A DNA stretch of 64,000 nt, taken from assembly GCA_964459305.1 (NCBI GenBank), contig CAYWNA010000002.1:136613-200612 (forward strand). Direction: 5' to 3'. A model generated the notes under the pieces. It did no database searches, was not told where the DNA came from, and was given only the letters and a program-made list of their open reading frames with translations. Positions 51,708-62,200 of this stretch are shown here, piece by piece (positions within the stretch are counted from its first letter, which is position 1; each line of letters begins with the position of its first letter). The position numbers and the translations under genes are program-made. The DNA is from CAYWNA01 sp964459305 (GTDB taxonomy: Bacteria > Planctomycetota > Planctomycetia > Pirellulales > Pirellulaceae).

Positions 51708-53111
51708 ATGGGCGAAAACAGAATACCCGAAGGATCATCTTTCATTGAGCATCCTGATGAAGATCAATCCAATGAAGCTCGCCGTTTTCTGCGCGAAACA
51801 GAACCGCTGACGCAGCGCACCTATACCCCGTCGTTGGCCATCCTGGAAAAAAGCGCTGGTTCGTACCACTGGACGCCCGAAGGCAGAAAACTGGCAGACT
51901 TTTCGTCCGGCGTGCTGGTGGCGAACCTTGGTCACAATCCTACGCGATGGTGGAAACGTGTATTCGAGTACATGGGACTCGATGTGAGTGGGCAGGGTGA
52001 CGAGTTTCTCAGCGGTGCACCGCTGACGGCTTACAACGCTGCGACCCCGATTGAAATCCAAGCCAATCAGCGATTGCTGGCGAACCTGCGGGCCCAGCCG
52101 GGCGGAGCCCGCATGGAGCAAGTGCTGTGGGCAGCCAGCGGTAGCGAGGCAATTCAGAAGGCGTTGTGGACCTCCATGGCTCGTCGTCCGGAAAGCGACA
52201 TGATCATCGCGACCCGTGGCGGTTTTCACGGAAAGAAAGGACTGGCCGGCGCCACCACCGGCAGCGAGAAGGATTCGGAACGTGACCCGCGGGTCCGTTT
52301 CATCAGTTTCCCGACCGAGGAATGCTGCAATATCGAACGACGTCGACAACCGATCGATTTGGCTCCGTACGAGCGCGAACTGGCGCAATTGCGCAACGAA
52401 TTCGGATCACGGATCTGCTGCCTGGTGACCGAACCCTATCTGGGCGGCGGCGGCTCGTTTCATCCGCAGCCGGAGTACATGCAACTGCTGGACCGGTTCT
52501 GCCACGAGCACGACATCGTGTTCATCCTGGACGAAATTCAAGCCAATTTCGGCCGTACAGGTCCGATGTACGCTTTCACGCATTATGGCGTCGAGCCAGA
52601 TATCGTTTGCCTGGGCAAAGGGCTGGGCAACGGCGTGCCGGTCAGCGCTGCCGTGGGACGGGCCGATTTGTTTGCTCCGCTCAGCTACGGAGAAGGATCG
52701 GACACGTGGAGCGCCAATCCGTTGTCCTGTGCAGCGGTGGTAGCGACGCTGGATGACTTCGAAACCACCGACGTGCTGGAGCGAGGCAGCCAACTGGCCG
52801 AGGTCATCAAGGCGGGATTGACCAGGCTGAAAGAGACCGGCGTCATCAAGAACGTGCGCGGCGAGGGATGCGTATGGGGCATTGAATGCGATGCGGTCGG
52901 CTCGCACACCCCCGCAGATGTCGCCAATGCTTGCGTCGAGGCGTGTTATTTTGGCGATGAGCAAGGACGGGCTATTCATCTGCTCGGACCGTTGGCAGGC
53001 AAAGTGATCCGCATCAGCCCTCCCTTGGTCATGCCGCTGGAAGAAGCGCGAGAGTACCTACAGGCAATGTATGGACTCCTTGATGCCCTCGGGCGGCGGT
53101 TGGAGAAGTGA
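51708..53111 (+). CDS. Class III PLP-dependent aminotransferase
   Basis: This 467-residue protein has the signature of the acetylornithine/GABA aminotransferase group. GSEAIQKALWTSM binds the cofactor phosphate. HDIVFILDEIQANFGRTG carries the conserved Asp that contacts the PLP ring nitrogen. The PLP-binding lysine is near residue 303 in CLGKGLGNG. YSGSAXTWSANPLSCA-like SDTWSANPLSCAAV is also present. Length is normal for the class. The amino acceptor is unknown. The neighbour upstream on the same strand is an oxidoreductase without a signal peptide, a pairing that would fit the making or breaking of an amino sugar or aminocyclitol, but an inverted repeat lies between them. Confidence 0.9.
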   Translation: MGENRIPEGSSFIEHPDEDQSNEARRFLRETEPLTQRTYTPSLAILEKSAGSYHWTPEGRKLADFSSGVLVANLGHNPTRWWKRVFEYMGLDVSGQGDEFLSGAPLTAYNAATPIEIQANQRLLANLRAQPGGARMEQVLWAASGSEAIQKALWTSMARRPESDMIIATRGGFHGKKGLAGATTGSEKDSERDPRVRFISFPTEECCNIERRRQPIDLAPYERELAQLRNEFGSRICCLVTEPYLGGGGSFHPQPEYMQLLDRFCHEHDIVFILDEIQANFGRTGPMYAFTHYGVEPDIVCLGKGLGNGVPVSAAVGRADLFAPLSYGEGSDTWSANPLSCAAVVATLDDFETTDVLERGSQLAEVIKAGLTRLKETGVIKNVRGEGCVWGIECDAVGSHTPADVANACVEACYFGDEQGRAIHLLGPLAGKVIRISPPLVMPLEEAREYLQAMYGLLDALGRRLEK

Positions 53112-53218
53112 GAGCCGCACGGGCCCACCCGGACAAATAGCCACCAACTTTCTCAATCTGCCTCAACGGCCGCCATGGGAGATGAAGTGCGGGGGCCGAT
53201 GTCTGCTGCGCCCCGAAA

Positions 53219-54560
53219 TCACTTTCCCTTGAACTTTGCGGTCATGCTGCGGATAATGAGGCCCGCCCACTGGGGCAGCGAGCCCAGGCGGAAGCGTTTG
53301 AGACGCTTGACCTGCTTGTCCAGCCATTGGCGATCCTGTTTCAGGGCCTCGGCCATGTAGAATGTCGGCTTCAACAGGTCGGTGTCCTCGCTGATCACGC
53401 CTTCCTCGATAGCCACGTCCCGAAGTCCGGCTTTGGGCAGGATGCGGATGCCGTAGCCGGCGTCCACCATAATTGGCTTCCATCGTTTCAAATTCCGGAA
53501 ATTCGCCAGCACTGTTTCGCGAGTCTCTCCGGGACCGCCCAGCATGAACTGAGGCATGTACGGGACCCGTTCTTCCTCGAAGATTCGAAAAGCTCTGTCT
53601 GCCGTGTCCACCGTGAAAGGACGGCGCATACGCTGGAGCAAGTCCTCGTCCATGGACCCCAAGAGGCTGGTCACCATGGCGCAACCAGCTCGCCTCAAGA
53701 GGCGAGCGAACTCGCGATCGATGTTGGCGGTGGGCTCGACAATGACCGAGAAACTGAGCTTTAGCTCGGACCGGATGATTGCTTCCAGCAGGCTCTTGGA
53801 CCAGGAAAGTGGTTCGTTGAACAACGCGTCGATGAAGAAGTAAGGCAGGCCGTTGAGTTTGTGCTCAGCAGCATCCCTGCGGAGATCCTCCACAATGGCC
53901 TCGGGCGGCCTAGGAGCCCAGGACGAACCGAACGACTGCTTTGGCATCGCAGAACAGGCAGTCGTGCGGGCAGCCCGTCTTGGTGATGACGCAGGCGCTC
54001 GTTTGGGACTTCCTGTAGCGATTGACGTCGATGGCGTTCCAATCCATCGTCCCGCCGTTGGCATAACCGGGCAGAAGGCCGGGGTTACGACGAATGCGGC
54101 CGCTTTCCCGCCACATGACCCCTGGGGTTTGGAAGGAGGTCGCGCCGGCCTGGAACTCGTTCAGAAATCTTGGAAAGGCCTCATCCCCTTGCCCAATCAT
54201 CCCATAGGTCGCGCCCACCCGCTCGAACAGTTCCTCGGGCATTGTCATGACAGCCGAACCGCCGATGATCGTGGGGGCAACCTCGTTCGCCATGCCGACC
54301 CAACTCACGTAGTCGGGGACAAAATCCTTCGAGTCCACGTAATCTTGGTTGTCCAAGTTGCGTAGAGACAAGCCCACGATGTCGGGCTTGTGCTCCCGGA
54401 GGGCGGCGGCAAGGACGGCGTCCGGGGCCCTCTCCTTCATCAAGTCCACGAGGTGAACCTGGTGCCCCGATTTCTTCAAAGGCCCAGTCAGCAACGAGAG
54501 GCCTACTGGCGGTGGGGAAAGGAACGCGTAGTTATTGGCATAGACCAATAGAATGTTCAC
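53219..54560 (-). pseudogene. B12-binding radical SAM protein, frameshifted
   Basis: The first part (54560 downwards) has the cobalamin-type N-terminal domain (MNILLVYANNYAFL, HKPDIVGLSLRNLDN) and the radical SAM cluster motif CPHDCLFC at residues 197-204, but it stops soon after. The continuation (IVEDLRRDAAEHKLNG and onward to 53219, about 250 residues) is in another frame. The switch lies near 53913-53935, just after CDAKAVV. Family members methylate or rearrange substrates using B12 and SAM. The frameshift may be real inactivation or a sequencing error. The metalloprotease gene upstream ends six bases before its start and may be in the same operon. Confidence 0.85.
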
Positions 54561-54566
54561 GATGGT

Positions 54567-56144
54567 TCACTGGATCTTGACCGTGATATCGCCTCGGTTG
54601 TCGCTCAGATCCGCGGCTGATTCGTTGATCTTGAGGTATAAGGTCCCGCCGGTCTGCGGCGTCAGATCTCGCCCCAGCCCGATCGGATCGGGCTTGAGAA
54701 GTGGTGTCAAACCAGCCAGTGGTTGTTGATCGTCCCGCACGGCGCCCAAGAGCATCCCCAGTGGTCGACCTTGATAGTAGTGGATGGTTACACCGCCGGG
54801 CTCGCACCACCAAATCTCGCTCGTTTCAGCCACCTGGTACCGTCCGGTTGCCTCGATCCGATACGTCACCCCTGCCTCGATACGTACGCCAGTGGACTGC
54901 CAACCTCGATCGGCCACGATCTGCGCGGTGGTTCCGGAATGCGCAAGTGGCTGTGCAGGCTTGCGGACGATCGCCGAGCGCGCGACATCGTATCCGTACT
55001 CGATGTTCATTACGTACACCTGCCATTCTTCGCGCAGATCCGACCAATCGTCCTCCAGTTGCTGGCGGAACCACTGCGTGATGTCGTCCGTGCGAATTCT
55101 CTTCCGCAGTTCCCGAAAATGTTGCTGATATCGAGGATGGGAATCGAAAAAGGCGGCCATGGCCCAGCACCAGCCGTAGGGCGCGTTGCGAAGATGGGCC
55201 GCGGGTCCATAGTCCAAAATATTCTCCGGCATCTTGCCGCGGCCGGCGGCCAACTCGTCCTTGACGATCCTGATCCGTCCCCAACCAGGTGTTTCCGTCT
55301 TCGCCTGGGGCATGTAGCCCAGGGTCAGCATGCCATCGTTCCACTGATGCGTGCCGAGCAATTCCGCCATGCCTTCGGCGTACCACGGCGGCCCAATTCC
55401 GCCGACCATCAAATCCATGAAGGCGTGCGTACCTTCATGCAGCAGCAAATGCCGCCGGTAGTAGGCATCTGTTTGGTCATTCAGCCAGAGATAATGGCCG
55501 CGTTGAAAACCATTCTGAAAAGGCGGCAGATCGGCGGGCAGCATGTCTGCGCCATGGAATCGGAGTTTCTGCTCGATCAGAAAGCCCGTCATGTGCCAGT
55601 CGGCCGCATCCGCTAAATCGATTTCAAAGTACTCACACCACTTGAGCACGGCCGCATCGAATACGTCGGGCAGTTCATCCACTTCGGGACTGGGCAGCAC
55701 GTCGGTGTACAACGTCAGATGCTTGCCCGGCAGCTTGCGAATTCCCGCCACAGCCGCCTTGGCGTCGTCGATTGGCAGCGGCTTGACCTGCGAAATTGCC
55801 GCCGGCACCGGCGCGGGCGGCATCACGGTAGTGGTATCTCCAGGGCCGCCGTCGTCCTCCGTTATCAGGTCTGCCAGCGATCGACGAGGATCCGGCTCCT
55901 CAACCGACGACCTGCTGATTGGGGCGACGTCATTACCAATCTGTTTCTCAGGAACGATGGGCGACTTCGGCGCGGGAGACGGCCTGCGAGTTGCCTGTAC
56001 CCGCTTTGGAGCCCGGTCGACCTTCGTAGGGCTGCTCTCCTCACTTCCACACCCGACAATCCCACCTACGAGAAACGGCAGAGCGATCAGATAGGCTATT
56101 TGGCAGCCTCTGCGGCGAAAGTTGCAGGCATACACGATTTGCAT
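54567..56144 (-). CDS. Lipoprotein zinc metallopeptidase-like protein
   Basis: This 525-residue protein has a signal with a lipobox-like end (GGIVGCGSEE), so Cys32 is probably lipidated by the lnt pathway. A low-complexity linker (about 35-105) is followed by a domain with the zinc motif HEGTH (residues 236-240) and, about 20 residues on, GPPWYAEGMAELLG, where the second Glu can be the third zinc ligand. This fits a gluzincin of the type often annotated as DUF1570 or peptidase MA-like. The C-terminal 130 residues form a beta domain (RIEAGVTYRIEATGRYQV). The protein probably acts at the envelope. The substrate is unknown. The frameshifted radical SAM gene starts six bases downstream. Confidence 0.7.
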   Translation of the reverse strand: MQIVYACNFRRRGCQIAYLIALPFLVGGIVGCGSEESSPTKVDRAPKRVQATRRPSPAPKSPIVPEKQIGNDVAPISRSSVEEPDPRRSLADLITEDDGGPGDTTTVMPPAPVPAAISQVKPLPIDDAKAAVAGIRKLPGKHLTLYTDVLPSPEVDELPDVFDAAVLKWCEYFEIDLADAADWHMTGFLIEQKLRFHGADMLPADLPPFQNGFQRGHYLWLNDQTDAYYRRHLLLHEGTHAFMDLMVGGIGPPWYAEGMAELLGTHQWNDGMLTLGYMPQAKTETPGWGRIRIVKDELAAGRGKMPENILDYGPAAHLRNAPYGWCWAMAAFFDSHPRYQQHFRELRKRIRTDDITQWFRQQLEDDWSDLREEWQVYVMNIEYGYDVARSAIVRKPAQPLAHSGTTAQIVADRGWQSTGVRIEAGVTYRIEATGRYQVAETSEIWWCEPGGVTIHYYQGRPLGMLLGAVRDDQQPLAGLTPLLKPDPIGLGRDLTPQTGGTLYLKINESAADLSDNRGDITVKIQ

Positions 56145-56221
56145 GGGAAGGCATCCGTTTGCTTTGGCCGAAGTGCTGGCAGCGAAGGTCCTGAGAACCG
56201 TTGGCGTTCAAGTTATGCGGC

Positions 56222-56340
56222 CCGCGGTCAGGATTGACACTTCTCCGCATGTAGCCGAAGTCGCCAGACTTTGGACAGCATAGGGAAAACCAAACTCTGG
56301 CGAGTTCGGCTACAGGTCAGACTTGTCCGCGGCCGGTATA
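56222..56340. repeat. About 119-bp repeat, copy 1, GTAGCCGAAG family
   Basis: The core at 56251-56313 has arms GTAGCCGAAGTCGCCAGA and TCTGGCGAGTTCGGCTAC. The flanks (AGGATTGACACTTCTCCGCA before, AGGTCAGACTTGTCCGCGG after) match the copy at 57861-57988 almost base for base. It lies between the metalloprotease and the AsmA-like gene. Confidence 0.85.
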
Positions 56341-56385
56341 TGCACGCGCAGGCTCTATGGCTTCATGATAAGCGACCGCGGCACA

Positions 56386-57711
56386 TTACTGCAAACCTAA
56401 CTCCAAACGTGCTGGGGTGTAGGGGCGAGGACCGGCGACCCTGGGCGTTTCACTATCCGAAGGGATCGGCAGGACGTGCAGCAATTGGTACGCCTCCGGA
56501 GTCGCGGGGACCTGCTCGCCATTTTCCGAGGCCAGCGTCCGCACCAAGGCCACGACTTGGGCGATTTCTTGTGGTTTGTCCGTCAGCAGCGGACCGTGGC
56601 GGTTCGCCATCACAACGCCTTCGTTGGCGGATTGACACAAGCCTCCGATTTGCAGACCCTCTTCATTCAGTGTGAAGCCAAACTTCAGTTGTTGGTACTG
56701 CCACAGCGTGTCCGCTTCAACAGCCAGCACACTGGCATCGGCGATCAGCCCCAACGACCTGCGGGCCTGGTCGAGCAACGACCAACTGACCACACCGCCG
56801 TCGCAGGTCACATCTCCGGCGGCGTCGATCAGTTTTCCACCACGGAACTTCGCCCGTCGAAAGGTGATCTCCGCCGTGCCGCTTAGTTTGTGGTCGTATC
56901 GGTACGTCACCACGCGGTCCAGATCTACGCTGCGAAAGCGTCCCGTGATTTCGCCTTCCCAGCCCTTGGCTGTCGGCATCGCCTCGACCACTCCCTGAAA
57001 GGTCGCCTCCTCTCCGAGCCAGGTCAGGACGTCGAACTGGTCGGCCAGTAACGAGCAAGGCAACGCTGTGGTGCGGGTGTTCAGTTCCCAACGGGTCGCT
57101 GGCGGCGAGATTTGACGGTTCCTCGTGATTCGCAATTGAGCCGGCTCGGCCATTTGCAGTGCCACGTCTCGAAATTCGATCGTCGCTTGCGGCCCGTCGC
57201 GAGTCGGAGCGAGTTGACATCGCACATCGGTCAACGTCGACGCCCCCTCCCCATCGGCCCGATGCACGGTGACTTCTCCGGCCGCGAGTTGTGCTCGCAA
57301 ACCCGCCGCGACTTGCCCTCGAAGAACACGTTCGTGTAGCACCTCCCACAGACGCCATATCTGTTCGCCTTGGATTTCCGGCTGCGAGGCAATCAAGATA
57401 AACTGGCCGCCGCTCCGGCCCATTTCGATCTGGCGAATACGGGCGACACGTGAGCCTGTTTCGGCATCCGACAGATTGACGCCTTCGAGCAACGTGCTGC
57501 CACGAGTGGGATGACTGACGCCTTCCAGGGAGACAATCAGTCCCAGTTGATCGGAAAGCGTCCGCTCCCAAGTCGCTCTTCGATGCGCGATATAGGCCGG
57601 CGAATGCACGACGCAGATCCACGTCATGATAAACAAGGTCGGCGATACGCAAAGCGTCAAGAAGACGATACGGCAGAGCAGTCGACGTGTGCGGTCGTGC
57701 ATGACGAACAT
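56386..57711 (-). CDS. AsmA-like/unknown single-pass protein
   Basis: This 441-residue protein has an N-terminal membrane helix (about 12-34) and a long beta-rich body with no enzyme motif. Phrases such as GVSHPTRGSTLLEGVNLSD (about 62-80), GEVTVHRADGEGASTLTDVR and KFRGGKLIDAAGDVTCDGG are in the style of AsmA/TamB-type or tubular lipid-transfer proteins that bridge the envelope, though this is a loose resemblance. The body should face the periplasm. The gene stands alone and is flanked by two direct copies of the same 120-bp repeat (56222-56340 and 57861-57988), which makes it look like an inserted or shuffled segment. The function is unknown. Confidence 0.55.
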   Translation of the reverse strand: MFVMHDRTRRLLCRIVFLTLCVSPTLFIMTWICVVHSPAYIAHRRATWERTLSDQLGLIVSLEGVSHPTRGSTLLEGVNLSDAETGSRVARIRQIEMGRSGGQFILIASQPEIQGEQIWRLWEVLHERVLRGQVAAGLRAQLAAGEVTVHRADGEGASTLTDVRCQLAPTRDGPQATIEFRDVALQMAEPAQLRITRNRQISPPATRWELNTRTTALPCSLLADQFDVLTWLGEEATFQGVVEAMPTAKGWEGEITGRFRSVDLDRVVTYRYDHKLSGTAEITFRRAKFRGGKLIDAAGDVTCDGGVVSWSLLDQARRSLGLIADASVLAVEADTLWQYQQLKFGFTLNEEGLQIGGLCQSANEGVVMANRHGPLLTDKPQEIAQVVALVRTLASENGEQVPATPEAYQLLHVLPIPSDSETPRVAGPRPYTPARLELGLQ

Positions 57712-57860
57712 CCCTGTTCGACGATTTCCGTGTCTAGGGGCGAGCGCAAGAATCGATTCGGCATTCTACTCACACTGGTGATTTGCGGATAGTGCGGTTG
57801 CAGCCGGCTCCATGTCACTCGACAATCGGCCTGGTTAGTCAGATGGACAATGATCCGCGC

Positions 57861-57988
57861 TATACCACGCGCGGCCAGGATTGACACTTTTCCGCATGTA
57901 GCCGAAGTCGCCAGACTTTGGTCTGCGTAGGGAAAAACCAAACTCCGGCGAGTTCGGCTACAGGTCAGACTTGTCCGCGGATGGTATA
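57861..57988. repeat. About 128-bp repeat, copy 2, GTAGCCGAAG family
   Basis: The core is 57898-57961. Outer arms TATACCA (57861 on) and TGGTATA (57982-57988) close it. It matches the copy at 56222-56340 in the same orientation. It forms the other side of a flank around the AsmA-like gene. Confidence 0.85.
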
Positions 57989-58024
57989 GCATCAGCCCGA
58001 AGCGCGAGCGAGGGATCCCGCTGA

Positions 58025-58160
58025 TGGGCGCAGGAACGGGTTTGCGCGACGGTATGGATTCGTCGACAAAACTCGTAGCTGGATTCGCAAGAATTCAGGC
58101 GGTGAGGGCGTAATCCGTCTGAATTCTTGCGAATCCAGCTACAGACCCATCCCTGCGTCC
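58025..58160. repeat. 135-bp nested palindromic repeat, copy 3
   Basis: Same family as 3150-3284 and 43394-43528, here with outer arms GGGCGCAGGAACGGG and ATCCCTGCGTCCCCC. Confidence 0.85.
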
Positions 58161-58263
58161 CCCCGCTGATTCTGCCCTTGCTCGCGCGGCCGGCTAGTGT
58201 TCCCGGGGTCGATAATCTGCGTCCGCTTGCCCATGTCCTGCGAACCCAATAGATGCTAGCACC

Positions 58264-59226
58264 GTGAAGCAATTCATTATCCGCCGTTGGTTTCTGGTTG
58301 GCTTGGCGTTTTCGCTGTGTCTGGGCCTTGGCATGCCCGGGCCACTGACCCCGTTGGCGAAACTGGCGGGACTGCGCCAGATCATTGTCGTCATCGTCAT
58401 GTTTCTGATGGCCCTTCCGCTCGAAATCTCCGCGGTTGGGGATGCGTTGCGCCGGCCCTGGGCCGCGTTACTAGCGACCACGATCAACTACGGGCTGCTG
58501 CCATTGTTCGCCTGGGGCATCATGTTCGCTTCTGGAAGCTGGCTGGAACTGAGCGAAGACATGGTTGTCGGAATCTTGATCGCTGCGGTCGTACCGTGCA
58601 CGCTGGCGTCCGCGGCGGTGTGGACTCGTCGCGCGGGGGGTAATGATGCGGCGGCGATTATCGTGACAATCGTGACGAACCTGATGTGTTTTGTTGTCAC
58701 GCCGGCATGGCTGTATGGCATGATTGGCAGAATGCCCAGCTTTGATCCGCTGTCGATGGTCATAAGACTCGCCCTGCTTGTGGTGCTGCCAATGATGCTG
58801 GCACAAATGGTGCGGCCGCTGGGGTCGATCGGTGCGTGGGCGAGCGAACACAAAACCCCGATCGGCGTGGTCACCCAGTGTGGCGTTTTGTCGATGGTCT
58901 TTTTCGGGGCCATACAGACGGGAGACAAATTGCCTGGCGGCCCGCAAACCTCGATCTGGATCGAGGTCGCTGTGACGATCGCGCTTGTTTTGTGCCTGCA
59001 CGTGATTATGCTGTTCGTGGGAAGCGGTCTGGCTCGTTTGATGCGATTGCCCCGTGAGGATGCAATCGCGGTGGGGTTTGCTGGGAGCCAGAAATCGTGC
59101 ATGATTGGTTTGGAAGTGTGTGCCCAATTGGGCGTGACGGTGCTGCCAATGGTTGCTTACCACGTAGGCCAGTTGCTGGCTGACACGGTGATCGCAGATC
59201 GATTTCGGAAAATAAAGGACGGCTAG
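58264..59226 (+). CDS. Bile acid:sodium symporter (SBF)-family membrane protein
   Basis: This 320-residue protein starts at GTG 58264 and has about nine to ten membrane helices. It carries phrases of the SBF/BASS family such as VIVMFLMALPLEI, LIAAVVPCTLASAAVWTRRA, GFAGSQKSCMIGLEV and a final TVLPMVAYHVGQLLADTVI. Members bring in organic acids, sterols or small anions with sodium. The substrate is unknown. The stop is followed after four bases by the long HzsA-like/HEAT gene, whose SD lies at 59235-59239, so the two are probably co-transcribed. The GTG start is preceded by only a poor SD. Confidence 0.85.
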   Translation: MKQFIIRRWFLVGLAFSLCLGLGMPGPLTPLAKLAGLRQIIVVIVMFLMALPLEISAVGDALRRPWAALLATTINYGLLPLFAWGIMFASGSWLELSEDMVVGILIAAVVPCTLASAAVWTRRAGGNDAAAIIVTIVTNLMCFVVTPAWLYGMIGRMPSFDPLSMVIRLALLVVLPMMLAQMVRPLGSIGAWASEHKTPIGVVTQCGVLSMVFFGAIQTGDKLPGGPQTSIWIEVAVTIALVLCLHVIMLFVGSGLARLMRLPREDAIAVGFAGSQKSCMIGLEVCAQLGVTVLPMVAYHVGQLLADTVIADRFRKIKDG

Positions 59227-59245
59227 TAGCATGTGGAGGTTGTTG

Positions 59246-62200
59246 ATGAAAGCGACGAAGTTTGGCTTGGGAATCATCGGCGTGATGTTTCTTGCCAGTG
59301 TGGCCTCGGCTCAATCTCAACAGATCGACTTCGACGGTGCGAAGTGGATTTGGCCTTCGTCCGGCTCGCGCGGGGATTTGGGATCGATGGCTGCCGGTGT
59401 CGGCTACTTCCGTGCCGACGTGACGGTTCCCGAAAGCCCTGCGTTGGAATCGGCAGAAGTGATCGTTACGGCCGACAACTTGTTCGTGCTCTATTTGAAC
59501 GGCCAGAGTGTGGGCGAAAGCGGCGCGGACAACAGCGCATGGCATCATCCCAAACGGTGGGACGTGACGAGCTTTCTCATGCCGGGCCGAAACGTCATGG
59601 CGGTCGAAGCCGTCAATACACTGCCGGGGGCGGCGGGGCTGATCGTGAAACTGGTCGCCAAGTTGGCCGACGGGCAACAGATCGTGCTCGGTAGCGATGC
59701 ATCCTGGAAGTGCACTTACAGAGACGAGGCGAACTGGCAGCAACCCGACTTCGACCATCAGAAATGGCGGGCGGCGCAGGTCGTGGGCGCATTCGGCGCG
59801 AGTCCGTGGGGCAAGATCGCCGTCCGCTCAGCCGTGGAGCCCGGCGGTACGCCGGTGGGAAAAGTCCACCAAATGACCCGGCAGGTATTAGAGCAGGCCA
59901 CGAAACGCGGGCACGTTGGGCCCGTCGTGCAAGAAGCCCCGCCCGAAGACTATCCGTGGCCCGAGGCGATCGCCTTCCTGGGAGACGATTGCAGTCTGTA
60001 CCGGCCGACGGAGCGCAATGGCACGTGCATGGACAGTCTGACGGTGACCATCTTCAATCCCCGGAAATCTCGCACTTTTCCGGAACACGATCTGCCTGCG
60101 CCCATGAAAATTGGACGCAAGTTGTACGTGGTCCGGCCGGCTCGGCCCGGCGTCAAGCCGCAATTGATGCTCGACGCCGGCAAGGGCGCCATCGGTTCGC
60201 CGAGCGTATCGTACGACGGCAAGTCGTTCTTCGTCTCGATGGCCTACGACGACGAGCCGTTCTTCCACATCTATCGCCTTTCGACCGATGGCGGCTCACC
60301 ACAGCGGCTGACCGACGGCCCGTTTCACGATATCGACCCGACGGAACTTCCCGACGGACGCATTGTGTTCACGTCGACACGCATCGGGACGTTCGAGGAG
60401 TACCATAACCCGCCCTCGCGAGCACTGTTTGTGATGAAGGCCGACGGAAGTGATGTTCGACCGATAACCAGTACCATCATCTTCGACAACGAGCCCGAAG
60501 TGTTGGCCGACGGGCGAATCCTGTTTATCCGCTCGGACAACTTCTTTGACCGCGGCAAGGTCGAAACGCTTTTGCACGCAGTTCACTTGGATGGCACCGA
60601 AGGCTACACGGAATTCGGGCTGGACAATGGGCCGGAGTATGGCGGCCGACTGCGAGCGTACTATTGTGGCAGCCCCGCGCCGATGCCCGATGGCCGAGTG
60701 GCGTTTCTTTCCAGTCCGGGAATCACGGTGGCTCGGCTGGGCCATCCAGCCAAGAACCTCCAACACTACCAAATGGAAGCGGGCGACGTCGCCGCGTTGC
60801 CCGACGGTCGACTGCTGTGCACGACTGCGAGCAGGGTCCCGGTCGAGCTCACGACAGGGAAAGAGAAACGAACGATTCTCGATCATCGCTACGAGAAGAT
60901 CGGCATCCTCGATCCGCAAAGCGTGCCGCCGTCGCTGACGATCCTCCACGAGTCGCCGGACGCGCCGTTGCATTCCCCCGTCTATCTTGGTGCGCGGCCG
61001 CGACCGCCGTTGTTGGCGGAGAAGGTGGACGGGCAAGCGGCCGAGGATACGCAGGCCACGGGTTTCCTCTTCTGCCAGAGTGCACGGTTCACCAAGAACA
61101 CGACGGCCGGATGGTCCAACGTACGCGCGATCCGTGTGCTGGCTGGAAAAGGGCTGACCACGCGCTCGTCCCACTCGTATATCGTCCACGCTGGTAACGA
61201 AACGGTCGAACTGGGCACGGTACCCCTGGCGCCGGACGGCTCGTTTTCTATCGAGGTACCGGCCGACACGCCCGTCGCCCTGCAAGCAGTCGACGCCGAG
61301 GGGCGGTCTGAATTGAACGAAATGTCATGGATCTACGTGCGGCCGGGCGAGCAGCGGGGCTGCGTCGGATGCCATCACAAACGCCAAGCCACACCAATTC
61401 ACACGGGTCCGTTGCCGCTGGCGCTGCGGACCCGGCCGCTGAAACTGCTTGGACAGGGCCAGCCCCACCGGTTCCGCGGCAACAACGCCGCAGTAACGGG
61501 CTTGATGAACCTCCAACTCGACCGTTACCGCGAAGTGGCAGGAATCAACCGCCACAGCGAGACTGCCGATCCACTGGCGACCGGCGTTGACGAGGTCGCG
61601 GCGCTGATCGCGCAGTTGCGTGGCGACGAAGAAGGGTTGCGGATCTCCGCCGCGCAGCGGTTGTCGATCTTCCGCGATCCTGCAGGAGCGCCGGCGCTGG
61701 CAGAATGTCTGGACGATCGCAGCCGTGAGCTTCGCGTGGCAGCGGCAATCGCGCTGGCTGCGTGCGGCACGCGCGAGTCGGTGCCGGCGCTGCTGGACGC
61801 GCTAACCGATCGCTATCCTCCGGTAGCGCAGGCGGCGGCAGTGGCCCTGGAAAACTTGACTGGGCATGCCGAATCGTTCAACGCCTTCGTCCACCGGGAT
61901 GAACGTGAAGGGCAGGCCCAAGCGTGGAGACTCTGGTTCGAAAACACCGCCTGGGAAGAGATCGAGCAAGAACTGGTCCAGCGGCTCGATAACACGGACC
62001 GGGACATCGTCCGCCGTGCAGCCGTGGCGCTGGGCCACACGGGCAGCGGTGCGGTTCGTGTCGCCTTGCGACAGTACGTGACACGCGAACGTGAGAACAA
62101 TCCATTTCCCAAATGGCGGGAAGGCGGAAAGAACCGAGGAGACCGCGCCAGATTCAATTCGCTGGCAGCGGTGAATCCGCGAACGCTGCAAGCCGCAACA

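Larger units (their letters stand above)
57712..58263. other. Intergenic region with two repeats
   Basis: The stretch holds the 128-bp repeat at 57861-57988 and the 135-bp repeat at 58025-58160, with a half-arm CCCGAAGCGCGAGCGAGG between them. No gene is seen. The promoter of the transporter gene is presumably after 58160. Confidence 0.5.
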
